Shown: piece by piece, positions 41,810 through 53,968 of the stretch
Layout of the letters: each line of letters begins with the position of its first letter
Position numbering within the stretch: position 1 is the stretch's first letter
Assembly (NCBI GenBank): GCA_023846275.1
Contig: JAIUJO010001695.1
Location: 1-64,000, forward strand
DNA: 64,000 nt
From: Vanilla planifolia
Taxonomy: Eukaryota; Streptophyta; Magnoliopsida; Asparagales; Orchidaceae
Reading direction: 5' to 3'
Position numbers and translations under genes: made by a program
The notes under the pieces: generated by a model
What the model saw: only the letters and a program-made list of their open reading frames with translations
Told to the model about the DNA's origin: nothing
The model's database searches: none

Positions 41810-44800
41810 CTTGTGTGTTCTTTTGCTTATGCATATGCATGTGCTTTTGCATGCATTTGTGTGTATATTTGTGCATGTTGGTGTGTGTTTGTGTACATCT
41901 ACATGCATGTGTTGTTATGTGTGCTTGTGTGTGTGCATGTGCACATGAGGGTAGGTGGGTATGTCTTCTTTTGTGTATCCATTCTTATTTGTATTTGTGT
42001 GTGTGTGTATGTGTGTGTGCATGGGTGTATGCATGTATGTGAGTTTTGTGTGTCTATGTTTGCATGTATGTATGTTTGTGGGTGTGCATGTTCATGTGTG
42101 TGTGTGTTTTAGGGTCTTCGCCTACTGTATGCATGTGTACAGGTGTGCATGTCTATGTGTATGCATCTGTGTGCTGGTATGTGTGTGTATGCATATCTGC
42201 ATGTGTTTGTGTTCATGTTATGTATTTTTTTAGTGTGTCTATACATGTGGGTGAATATGCATATGTGCATGCATGAGTTCATGTGTGCATGGTTTGTGTA
42301 TGCACATGAGTGTGTGTGTGTGTGTATATGTTTGTACCTTTGCATGTGCTTTTGTGTTTGTGTGTATGTGTATGCAAGTGATATGTGTACATATGTGCAT
42401 ATGTAAGTGATGTGTGTGTGTGTTTGTGCAAGCATGTGAGTGTGTGGTTGTGTGTATTTTTGTGTGCATTTACTTATATTTGTGCATCTATGTGAGTGTG
42501 TGACTAAGTGTTTTTTTTTGTGTATCTCTGTGTGTTTGTGTGTGCATGTGCGTGTGTGTGTGCATGTGAGTGGTTATGTGTGTATGGAGGATTATGTGTG
42601 TGCATATGTGTGAGCATGGGTGCATACATGTGTGCATGTGTGTGTCTATTCATGTGTATGTGTGTGTGCATCCATTCATGTGAGCGTGTGTGTGTAGGTT
42701 TGTAGATATTTGGATGCAAGTATGTGCACATGTGTGTGTGTGTGTGTATGTTTGTGTGTCGGTGTGTGTAAGTATATGCATGCATGTGTGCACGTGTGTT
42801 TTTGAGCATGCATGCATGTTGGTGCATGTTGTGTGCATGTGTGAGTATGTGTGTGGTTATGGATGTGGTTATGTATGTGTGCATATGCATGTGTGTGCAC
42901 TCATGTACATGTATGCTAATGTGTTTATCAGTGCATATGTGCCTATGTGATTATGACTATGTTTATGTGTGTGTGTGGGTTTGTGTGTTCTATTTTGTAT
43001 GTGTGTTTATGCATGTCTATGTATGTGTATGTGGCTATGTGCAAGCATGTGAAAACATGTGTTTGTTTGTCTACATGCACATGGATATGTATATGTGTGT
43101 TTGCATGTGTAGGGTTATGTGCATGCATTTGTATCTATGCAAGTCTGAAAGAGAGAGTATGTCTAGAGGTGTGTGTATGGATGTGAATGCGCAGATGCAT
43201 ACGTGTGTGTCTATATGTGTGCATGCCCGTATAGGTGTGAGTCAGTATGTGTAGGTGGGTGTTTATGTGTGTGCATGATTGCATGTCTATGCAAGTGCAT
43301 GTATGTGTATGTATGTGTGTGTGCACATGTGTGCTTATGCATTTATGTGATTGTTCATATGTATGTGCATTTTTGAGCTCTTGTGTGTGAGCATGTATGT
43401 TTGTGAGCATGTGCACATGACTGTGCATCTACAAGCATTTGTGGGTGTGTGCGCTTATGAGGATGTGTGTGTTCATATGTGTGTGCACATATGCATGCAT
43501 GTGTGTGTGTGTGTCCTAGCATACAGGCTTGTATGTAAGCTTGCATGTGTGCATGTTTGCATACATGTTGCACCTGTGTGTGTGAGAGATTTTTTGTGCA
43601 CATGTGTGCATATGTGCTTGTGTGTGTATGGTTGCGTCTACATGTGTTTATGCATGCATGCATATGTTTGTGTGTGTGTACATGAGTGTGTGTCGATTTG
43701 CATTTGTGTGCATCTATAAACTATGGTTATTTTCACTTATGTATATGAGTATGTGTGTGTGAGTGTGTGTGCATTTGTGTGTGCCTATGCGCCTATGTGC
43801 AGGTATGGGTGCATGTCTATGTTCATGTGTTTATGTGTAGTGTAGGTGCATGTATGCACACATACATGTGTGAATATATGTGCATGTGTGCTTGTGTATG
43901 TGCATGTGTGTATGTGTGCTGGTGGACATGTTTGTACCCATCTGTGTGGTTATTTGTGTATATGTGAGTGTGTGTGCATATGCTTATGCATGCATGTGTA
44001 TCTGTGCATGTGCATGAGTGTTTGTTTGTGCTCATGTGCAAATGTGTGCATGTGAGCATATGTGTGTGTATGTGTGCATGTGTGTGTTTGTTAGTGTATT
44101 TGTGGTTTTGTGCATGTGTGTACATGTTATTTGCTTGCATGTCTGTGCATGTGTTGGTGCATATGTGGTTATATGCATCGGTTAGTGCATGAGTGCATGC
44201 TTATGAGTGAGTATGCTTGTGTGCATCTGTTTGTGTGCATCAACTTTTGTGTGTATGTGTTTGCTTATGTGTGAATGTGCACGTATTCTTGTGAGCATGT
44301 GTGATTGTGTGAGTGCATGCATGTGTGTACGTGTGCATGTGTACAGGTCTGGGCATACATGTGTGGTTGTGTGTGTTTGTGCATATATGTGTACGTGTGT
44401 GTGTGAGTTTGTGCATGAGTGTGTGTATGTCTATGTATGTGTCTATGTGTGTTTGTGCACATACAAGTGTCTAGGTGTGTGTTGGTATATGTGTGTGTTT
44501 GTTCATGTGCATGTATCTATGTGTGTGTGGGTTAAGCACATGTGTGCATATGTATAAGTGTATGTGTGTGTGGGCATGTCTGCATGTTTGTGTTGATATG
44601 CACGTGTAGGTTTGTGCTTGCACGTGTGCATACATGTGCCTATGTCTATGCATGCTTGTTTATGTTTGTGTGTCCTTGCAAGTGTATGTTTGTGAGTATG
44701 TTCGTATGTGCTTGTGTGTGCATGAGTGAGTGTGTGTGCATGTATATGTCCATATCCAAATTTCTAGGTATGCAAGTGTGTTAGCAATCATGTGTGTGTG

Positions 44801-46184
44801 TTTGTGAGCAACTTTGTGCTTGTGCATCAATGTATTTGTGTGTTTGTGCAAGAACACATGTCTGCATGTGTAATTGTGCTTTTGTGTCATAATTTATGCA
44901 TTTGTACCTATGTGTGTGTGTGTGTGTTTGAGCTTGTGTGATTATGTACCTATCATGCATATGTGCACACTTTTTTGCATGTGTGTATGCATGCACTTTT
45001 TCATGCGTATGTGCATGCAATTTTGTATGCATGTGTCTATGTGTGTGCATGCTTGCATGTGTGTGTGTAGGTGTGTTTTCCTGTGTGCATGCATAAGAGC
45101 ATGTGTGTGTGGGTGTGCAAGTGTGTGTATGTGTATACATGTGCATGTGCATGCTTGTTCATCTATTTACATCAATATGCTGGCATGTATTTGCTTATGT
45201 ATAGGAACATGTGTGTGTATGTGTGTATATGCACATATTTGCTTGGGTTAAGGAGTTTGTGCATGCATGTTTCCTTATGTGTGTGCTTGTGAGAGTGACT
45301 GTTCTTATGTGTATATGCATGTGCATGTGTGTGTGTTTCTATATATGTGAATGTATGCATATTTATACATATACATGTGCATGGGTCCATGTGTACATGT
45401 GTGTGCATATGTTTATGTGTGCATGTGTATGTGTGTGTGCATTATTATGTGAGTGTGTTCATCCATGTGCCTATTTGTGCATGTGTCTATGCATGTATGT
45501 GCATGAACATTTTTGTATGTGTTTGTGCAGGTGTGTATGTGCTTGCAAGAATTCTTGTATGTGCATGCATGTATGCGGGTGTGAATGCATGTGTTTGTGT
45601 GTGTTTGTGCACGTATATGGATGTGTGTGTGTGTGCCATGTACATGTGTGTATGCATGTTTGTTAGTGTGTGTTTGTTGTATGTGTGCATGTGTGTATAT
45701 GCATGCTTGTTCATGGGTGTGTGTGTGTGTGTGTGTCTCTATGTGTGTGTGCCTATGTGCATGTCTATATTTGTACACATGTGTGTGTGTAGATGTGATA
45801 ATGTGTGTGTGTGTATGTGTGTGCATACTTAATTGTGTATATGTGGGCATGAGTGAGTGTTTGTGTGTATGTGTGCATATTAATCTGTGTGCATATATGT
45901 GACTTTGTGTATGTGCATGCCTATATGTGCATGTGCATGTGTGTATGCATGTGCATATAAGCATAAGTGTGTATGCATGCATGTGCATCTTTTTGTTTGC
46001 ATGTAAGTGCATGCATGGGTGTGTGAGTATGTGTGTGCATATGTGTTCATGCATATCTGACAATATGTGTGTTTGTGCATGTGTGTTTTCATCCACATAT
46101 GCACATGTATGGTTGCCTTATGTGTGTATGAGTGTGTGTGTGTGTGTGGGTGCATGTGCATGTGTGTGTGCATGCTTATGCATA

Positions 46185-46228
46185 TGTGTGTTTGTGAATG
46201 TGTGTGTTTGTGAATGTGTGTGTTTGTG
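46185..46228. repeat. 16-bp tandem unit, ~2.8 copies
   Basis: TGTGTGTTTGTGAATG occurs at 46,185-46,200 and again, identical, at 46,201-46,216, followed by a partial third copy. It is a small, recent-looking slippage product inside block C. Confidence 0.9.
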
Positions 46229-49200
46229 TCTATATGTGTGCATATAGATGTGTGTTCGTGCATATGCATGTGTGAGCATGTTTTAGAGCATGTGTGGGGC
46301 CATTTATGCACCCTTAAGTTTGTGTGAGAGTACTTGTGCAAGTGTGTGTTGGTGTGTTTGTGTGCATCTATGTACATGGGTGCATGCATACGTGCAAGTT
46401 TGCATAGGTGGGTGGGTATGCATTTGTATGATTACAGGTAGTGTGTGCAAGTGTGTGGGTGTGTGTGTCTACATGTGCCTATGTGCACACGTGAATGTGT
46501 GTGCATGTGTGCATTTGCGCTTGTGTGCACGTGTCTATGTATGTATGTACATGTGTGTTCATGTATGTGAGTGATCATGTGTGTGTATGTGTCTATTGTG
46601 TGCATCTGTGCATGTTTGCATCTATGTCTGTGAGCATACGTATTAGTGTATGTGTGCACGTTTTGTTTGCATGTGTAGTTGTATGCATGTGGAATGTGTG
46701 TCCTTGTTCATGTTTATGTGTGTGTTTTTGTGCAAGTGTGTTTATATGTGCGTGTGCACTTGCTTGCACGCTTGTATGTATGGTTATGTGTGTGTATGTG
46801 TGGGTATGTGTGGTGTGTATGGATGTGAGTGTGTGTGCATGTGTGTGCTTGCATGTGCATGTGCGTGTGTGTTCTTATGCACATGTGTGCATGTTTATAT
46901 GTGTGAGTTCATGTGTGTGTGTCCCTATGCATACTTGTGGTTGTGCACATGTATTTGTGCACATGAGTGTGTGCATGTTTATCTATGTACATTTCATGTG
47001 TGCATGTGTATGTGTGTGTATGTTTGCATGTGTGTACATGTGCATGCATACAAGTGTGTTTGTGTGCATAAATGTGTGCACATGTGTGTGTGGGTGAGTG
47101 GATGGTTACATGTATGTGTTCATGTGTGTGGGCATGTGTCCTTGTGTGTGTCGATGCATGTGTGTGTGCGTATACATACACATATGCATGTGTAGCTGCA
47201 TATGGATGTGCGTGTGTATTTGTGGGTGTATGTACATGTGTGCATATGTAGAACTACATATGTGTGTATATGTGCTTCCCATGCACACAAGCATGTGTGT
47301 AATTGTATGCTTGTGTGTGTGCATATGTGTGTTTATATGCTTGAGGGCAAAAGTATATGCATGTCTTTCTACTTATGTTCAAGCATGCATATGTATTTGT
47401 GCATGTGCATATGTGTGTGCATGCATGTGTGCATGTGTTTGTGCGTTCTTCTGTGTGTTATGTGTGTATAATTATGTGTGTGAATGTGTGAGTGTGTGCA
47501 TGTGCTTGTACACATATTTTTGTGTGTTTTTGTGTGTGCATGTATGTTCTTGCATGTGTTTATATGTGTGTGTGTATGTGTATTTATGTGTGTACATGTG
47601 AGTGTGAGTGCATGTGCATGTATTTGTTTGTGTGTGCACGTGTACATGTGGTTGCACACATGTGTTTACATGTATTTGTGTGCATGTGCACATCTCTATC
47701 TGTGTGTGCATGCTTGCATATGTGCATTAATGTGTGTGTGTGTGTGCATGTAAATGTGTTTATATTTGTGCATGTGGCTATATGTGCATCTATATATTTG
47801 TGTATTTTGTGTATGCATATGTATGTGTTATTGCATATGTGTGCATGTGTGTGTGTGTGCTTGTATGGTTGTGTGTGAGTGTTTGCATGTAAGCATGGAT
47901 GTGTATGCATGATCATATGAGTGTGTGTCTATGTCTATGTTTGTGTATGTTTGTGCCTATATGTATTCATGTGGGCACGTGTGTGTCTGTGTGCATGTGT
48001 GTACGTGTATGTGTGAGTGTGCATCTACAAAGGTGTGCATATGTTTGTGTGTGTGCATGTGTTTGTAAATATGTGCATATTCATGAGTGTGCATTTGTAC
48101 ACATGCACATATTGGCATGAGCATGTGTAGACACATATGTGTACATGTGTGAGCATACATGTTTGCATGTGTGTATGGGAGTCAATGTGCATGGGTGTGT
48201 TTGTCTTTGTGTGTGCAAGTGTTAAGCGTGTGGTTGTGTGTGCATGCATGTGTGTGTTCTTGTGTGCTTATGTTTTTGCATGTGCATGTGCATATGTGCG
48301 TTTGCATGCCTATTCGTATGTGTGTTTATGCATCTGTGTCTACATGGTTGTCTTTAAGTGTGTGCATATGTATGTGTGTGTTTTTGCACATACACACATT
48401 TGTGAATACGTGTGTGGAGTGTGGGTGTCTTTGTGCATATGTGTGTATGTGTGTGTGTGCATGCATATGAGTTCATTCATGTGTCTCTATGTGTGTGTGT
48501 GTGTGTGCCTACAAGTATGTGGTTATGTGTTTGTGTGCACATGAACGTGTCATGTGTGCATGGATGTATGTGGGTATGTGTGCATGTGTGTGTATGTGAG
48601 CTTGTATGCTTATGTGTATGCATTTGATGGATGGTGTGGGTATGTGTGTGACTTTGTATTTGTGTATGTGTATTCATGCATTTGTGTATATATCTATGTG
48701 CTCATGTGTGTGTGTGTTTGCGTGTATGTGTGCTTGTCTTAGCTAGCATGCATGATTGTGTGTGTGTGTATATGTGAATACATGTGTGTGTGTCTGTAGT
48801 AACATGTGCTTGTGCATATGTGTGTATGCAAGTGCAGTTGTGTGTGGTCATGTGTATATGTGTGTATGTGTATGTGTATCTGTCTGGATATATGTACTTA
48901 TTTGTGTGCATGTCTATGCAAGTGTGTGTCTTTTTGTATGTGTGTGTGCTTGTATGAGTGTGTATGTGTGTGCATTTGTGTGTGTGTGTATATGTATGTG
49001 AGTGCATTTGTGTGTGGGCATTGGATTTTGAATGTGTGCGTGACTCTGTGCACGTGTGCATGCGTGTTTGTGTATGCATGTGTTTCTATGGGTGCATGTG
49101 TATATGTATACTTGTGAGTGCATTAATGTGTTTCTATCTTTGTGCATTTGTGCGAGCATGTGCACCTATGTGCATTAGTGCATGTGTGTGTGCAAAAATG

Positions 49201-52200
49201 TGGGTGTGTCTTGGCATATGTGAGTTTGTGTGCATGTACATGTGTGTGTGTGTGTTTATGTGCATGCATACATTTGTGGATGTGTGTGTGTGTGCATGTG
49301 TGTGTTTTCCTTTGTGCGTTCACATGTCTATGTATGTGTGCATGTTTATGCATGTCTCTATTGTTGCGTTTGTGTGTGTGCATGCATGGGTGTGTCCTGG
49401 TCTCTATGTGTGCACGTGTGGGTGTGTGAGAATGTGTTAGTGCATATGTGTGTATATGCATATGTACATGTGTGTGTTCTTATATGTGTGTGTGTGTGTG
49501 TGTGTGTGCATGCATGTTTGTGTGTACATGAATGTGTGTGTGGGTGTGTGTCCATGTCAAAGTGCTTGTGTATGCATGTTTGTGCATGTGCATGTGCCTT
49601 TGTTTATGCATATTTATATGTGTGTGCATGCTTGTGAATGTGCATATGTGCATTTGCATGCATGTATGTGTGCATGTATGAGTGTGAGTGTGCAGATAAG
49701 TGCACACATATATGTGTGTGTGCATTTGATTAAGGGTAGGTGTACGACTTTGTGTGTGTGTGGATTTGTGTATGTATTTTTTTTGTGTGTGCATGTGTGT
49801 ATATGTGTGCATATGCATGCATTTGTCCATTCGTTAGAGCATGTGTTCATTTGTCTATGTGTGTGTGCATGTGCATGTGCATATGCATCAGTGTGGCTGT
49901 ATATGTTCATGTGTGTACGAGAACATGCGTGGGCATGTACGTGCATAGTTATGATTACATGTGTTCATGTGCATGTGTGTGTACCTATGTGTGTGCAATA
50001 AAGTTTGCATTTGTGTGTATGTGCATATGGGCATGTGTGCACTCCTATGCTTGTGTGTGCATGTATGTATATGTGTGTGTGTGCACATGTATATGTCTAC
50101 AAGTGCATGTGTGGGAGTGCACGTGTTTGTGTGTGTGCATGTTAGCATGCATGCACATATGTATTTGTGCAAGTGTATGTATGTGTGTGGGTCTATGTTT
50201 GTATGTGTTTATGTGTGTGTTTGTGTGGCCATGTGTGACTGGTGTGCGTGTGTGCAACTGTGAGCGAGTGTTTCTATGTGTGTATGGGTCTGAGTGTATT
50301 TGTATGTACAGATGTAGGAATGTTTGTGCATCCCAATCTATGTCTGTGTATGTCTTGACATGTGTACATGGGTGTGTTGCATATGTCAATGTGTGCCTAT
50401 GCACATGTATGCTTTTGTGAGCATATGTGTGCATACATGTGTGTGCTTATGCACATGTGTGTGTGCATGTGTGTTTTTGTGTTCGTGTTTGTTCATGTTT
50501 ATATGCATGTGAGTGTGTAACTATATCTATGCATAGATGTGTGCATGCCACTATGCGTGTACATGTGTGTGTGTGCATGTGTTTAGGTGCATGTGCATGT
50601 GTATGTATTTGTTGGAGCATACATGTGTGTATGTGTGTGTGTGCACGTGCATACATGCATGCACGCATATGTGAGTGTATGTCTATGTGTGTATGTGTGC
50701 AAGTGCATGTGGACATGTTTGGTTGTGTGTGTGTGTGTGTAAATGTATATGCATGAGTGTGTTTGGGTGTTTGTGCATGTGTGTGCATGTGTGCATATGT
50801 GTGCATGTGTGTGTATGCATGTGCTTGTATGCATGAGTGCGAGCACATGTGTGTGTATTTGTGCATGCTCATGCATGTATGTTTGCATGTGTGTATTACT
50901 GTGTGTTTGTGTATATGTCTTAATGTGTGTGTGTGTGTGCATATGCGTGTTTAAGCATTTGTGCTTGTGTTCATGTCTGTGTGTATATGCATAGATGTGT
51001 GCACCTATATGCAGTATGTATGTGTATATGTTTTTTGTGGGCATATGTCTGTAAGCATGTGCTTGTATGTGTTTGAGTGGCAGTGTCTAAGTGTGCATAT
51101 CCTTGTTTATGTGTATGTGTGTATACATATGTGTGCGTGCAAGCATGCATGTGTGCATGAGTGTGTTTATGTGTATGGGCACATTTTTGTGTGTCTACGT
51201 GGGCATGCTTGTGCATGAGTGTGTACATCTATGTTTGCAAGTGCATGTTTGTGCAAGTGCAAGTGTGTGTGATTATCCATTTGTCCATGTGCTTGTGTTT
51301 GCATTAGAGTGTCTGTGTGTATGTGCATGCTTACATGCATGTATGCATTTGTGTCTTTTGCATGTTTTCTTTTATGTATGTTTGTGTATGCATGTGTGTG
51401 TATGTGGTTGTTTGTGTGTTCTTGTATGTGGATGTGTGCATGACTTCATGTGTATATGTAGGTGTGTTTATGTGTCTTTGTGCGAGTGCATTTGTTCCTT
51501 TGTGCATGAATGTATCTGTGGAAATGCTTGCATGTGTGCATTTGTTTTTGTATGTGCATGTGGTTGTGTGTGTCTGCTTGTGTGTCAGTGCTTGTTTGCC
51601 TATATGTGTGTAAGCATGTGTGTGAGTGCTCATGTGCCTATGTGTCTTTTCGTGTGCATGTGTATGTGTGATTGTGCATGTGCTTGAGCATGTTAATGTA
51701 TGTGTTTTTTATTGTGTGGATGCATATATATGTGTGCATATGTGCATGTGTGATTTTTGTGTGTTCATGTTGTGTGTGGGTATGTGTGTGTGTGTAGGTG
51801 TTTGTGTTTGTGCATCAGTGTGTGTGTGCAAATATTTTATGCATGTGTATGTGCCTATTTTTTGAGCTTTTGTTTATGCTTGCATGCACATGCACATATG
51901 AGCATTCTTGTGTATAAGTATGTATTTGTGTGTTTGTGTGTGTGTTCTTGTGTTTGTGTTCTTGTGTGTGCATGTGCATGCATTTGGGTATACTTGTGTG
52001 TGTGTGTGTATGTGTATGTTTGTGCATGAGTGTGTGCATGCATCTATATGAACATGCATGTGTGTGCATGCATGCATGCATGTATGTGCGTGTGTGTGAG
52101 TGTGTCTGTGTCTCTATATTTGCGTATGCCTGCTTGTCTAATGTGTATACATGATTGTGTGAGTGCATGAGTGTGCATTTCCATGTGTTTGTGTGCATGT

Positions 52201-52380
52201 AAGTGCATGGGTGCACTTGTGTGTCTGTGTGTGCTTGCTTGCATGTGTGCATTTACATGTGTTTGAGTGTATAGGCATGCACGTGTCAATTTGTGGACAC
52301 ATGTGTGTGTATGTGTGTCTGTCTAAACTTTTGAATATTCGTGTGCATGTTTCCATTTATCTTTGTGTGTGTGTGTGTGC

Positions 52381-52398
52381 ATATATATATATATATAT
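52381..52398. repeat. (AT)9 island in the TG array
   Basis: Eighteen bases of pure AT in the TG-rich array, followed within 60 bp by CATATATATGTG. TA steps are otherwise scattered here. The tract keeps strict purine-pyrimidine alternation. Confidence 0.9.
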
Positions 52399-53048
52399 GG
52401 GAGTATAGGTGCATATATGTGTGCCCTCGTACATATATATGTGTGTGTGTGTGTGTGTGTGCTTATATTTATGTGAGTATGTGCATGTGTGCATATGTGC
52501 ATGCATTCATGTACATCTATGCATATGCGTGTGGGGGAGTGTGCATTTGCATGTGGTTGTGTATGTGTAAAGGTGTGTGTGGGTTTGTTTGTGCATGTTC
52601 AAGCATGTGAGTATACACACATATATCAATTTGCATGTGCATTTTGCTATGCATGTGAGTATGCGTTCAAGCACACATAGACATGTGTTTTCACCATGTG
52701 TGTAATGCATTTGTGTGTGCATGTGTGTAGGTGTAGGGGTGTGTGTGTGTGAGTGTGAGTGCATGTGTGTCCACATGCACATACATCTACGCTTGTGTGT
52801 GTTTATATTGTGTGTGCATTCTTTTGTGTCTGTGTACATGTGCATGCATGTCTCTCTATGTGTGCATTCATGTGTGTGCATTTGCGGGTGAATTGGGTGT
52901 GCATGTTTGTATGTGTGGCAATATACGTGCAAGTGTGTACGTGTGTGTATGTGTGTCAGCATGCATGTCATGTATGCATCCTTGCATGTGTGTGCTTGGT
53001 TGTGTGGTTTGTGTGTTCATGCATGCATTTTTGTGTCTGTGTGTGTGT

Positions 53049-53057
53049 GGGGGGGGG
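53049..53057 (+). repeat. G9 homopolymer interrupting the TG array
   Basis: Nine consecutive G on + (C on -) between a TGTGTGTGTG run and TAACGGTG. A shorter G7 lies at 36,617-36,623. These are among the few clear breaks of R-Y alternation in the array and may be sequencing- or slippage-prone spots. Confidence 0.85.
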
Positions 53058-53968
53058 TAACGGTGTCTTTGTTGGTGTGTGTAGACACATGCATATGTGC
53101 ATATGGGTGAGCATGTTAGTGCGTATCGGTGTCTGTGTGTGTGCATTTGTTGGTGTTTGTGTGTGCGTGCATGTGTGCGTATGTGTGTGTATGCTAATAC
53201 ACATGTACATATGTCAAAGTGAGTTCATTTATGTGTGTGATGTGCATACATATGTGTTTGTGTTTGTGTGCATGAGCTTGTGTCCTAGTGCATGTGCATT
53301 TGTGCTTGTGTGTGTAGGCATGCATGCATGCATGTGTGTATATCCATGCTCATGCATGTGTGTGCATGTACACATATGCACATCTATGTATGTCTGCATG
53401 CTTGAGTGTTTGTATGTGCCTATGCATATATAGGAGTTTGTGTGCGTGTGTATGTTTCAATGTGTGTGAGTCTATGTGTATGCATGTATATGTAACAATA
53501 CATGTAAATGTGTTTGTGTATCCTCATGTGTATGCATTTTTGTTCAGGTGCATGTACATGTTTGGGGGTGTGTGTATGTATGTGTGTGCACATGCATGTT
53601 TGTTTGTATGCGTGCATGTACTTATGTGTGCTTTTATGAGTGTAATTGCATCTATGGTTTTTCTTGTGTGCATGCATGTGTTGGTGCATGCTTGTGTGCA
53701 TGTCTATGATTGTGTAGGCTTGTGTGTGCTTGTATGTGTGTGTGTATGCTTGTTATTACATGCATGTGTGCATGGGCATGTGCATGTATGTGTGCATATA
53801 TTAGCAATTATTTGCAAGTGTGTGTCTGTGCATTTATGTGTTTGCTTGTGTGAGCATGTGTGTGCATGTGCATGTGCATGGATGTGCTCTTGTGTTCTTA
53901 TGTTTGCATGCACACATCAGTACATGTGTGTGAGAGTGTGCATATGTTTGTGTATGTGTTTGTGTTTT

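Larger units (their letters stand above)
41810..53968 (-). repeat. TG-rich alternating array, block C
   Basis: About 12.2 kb of TG-rich mosaic, the same language as A and B read on the other strand. I could not place it convincingly against A, B or D. Near its right end, the reverse complement of about 53,870-53,905 (ATGCAAACATAAGAACACAA) resembles block B at 26,174 (ATGCAAACGTAAGCATAAAA). Around 53,650 and 52,800 weaker reverse matches to 26,505 and 27,345 keep a similar position sum near 80,100. That would make C begin, read leftward, as another B-type unit. The evidence is suggestive only. Long Cys/Val/Met-rich frames on + and His/Thr-rich frames on - are repeat artefacts. Confidence 0.8.
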
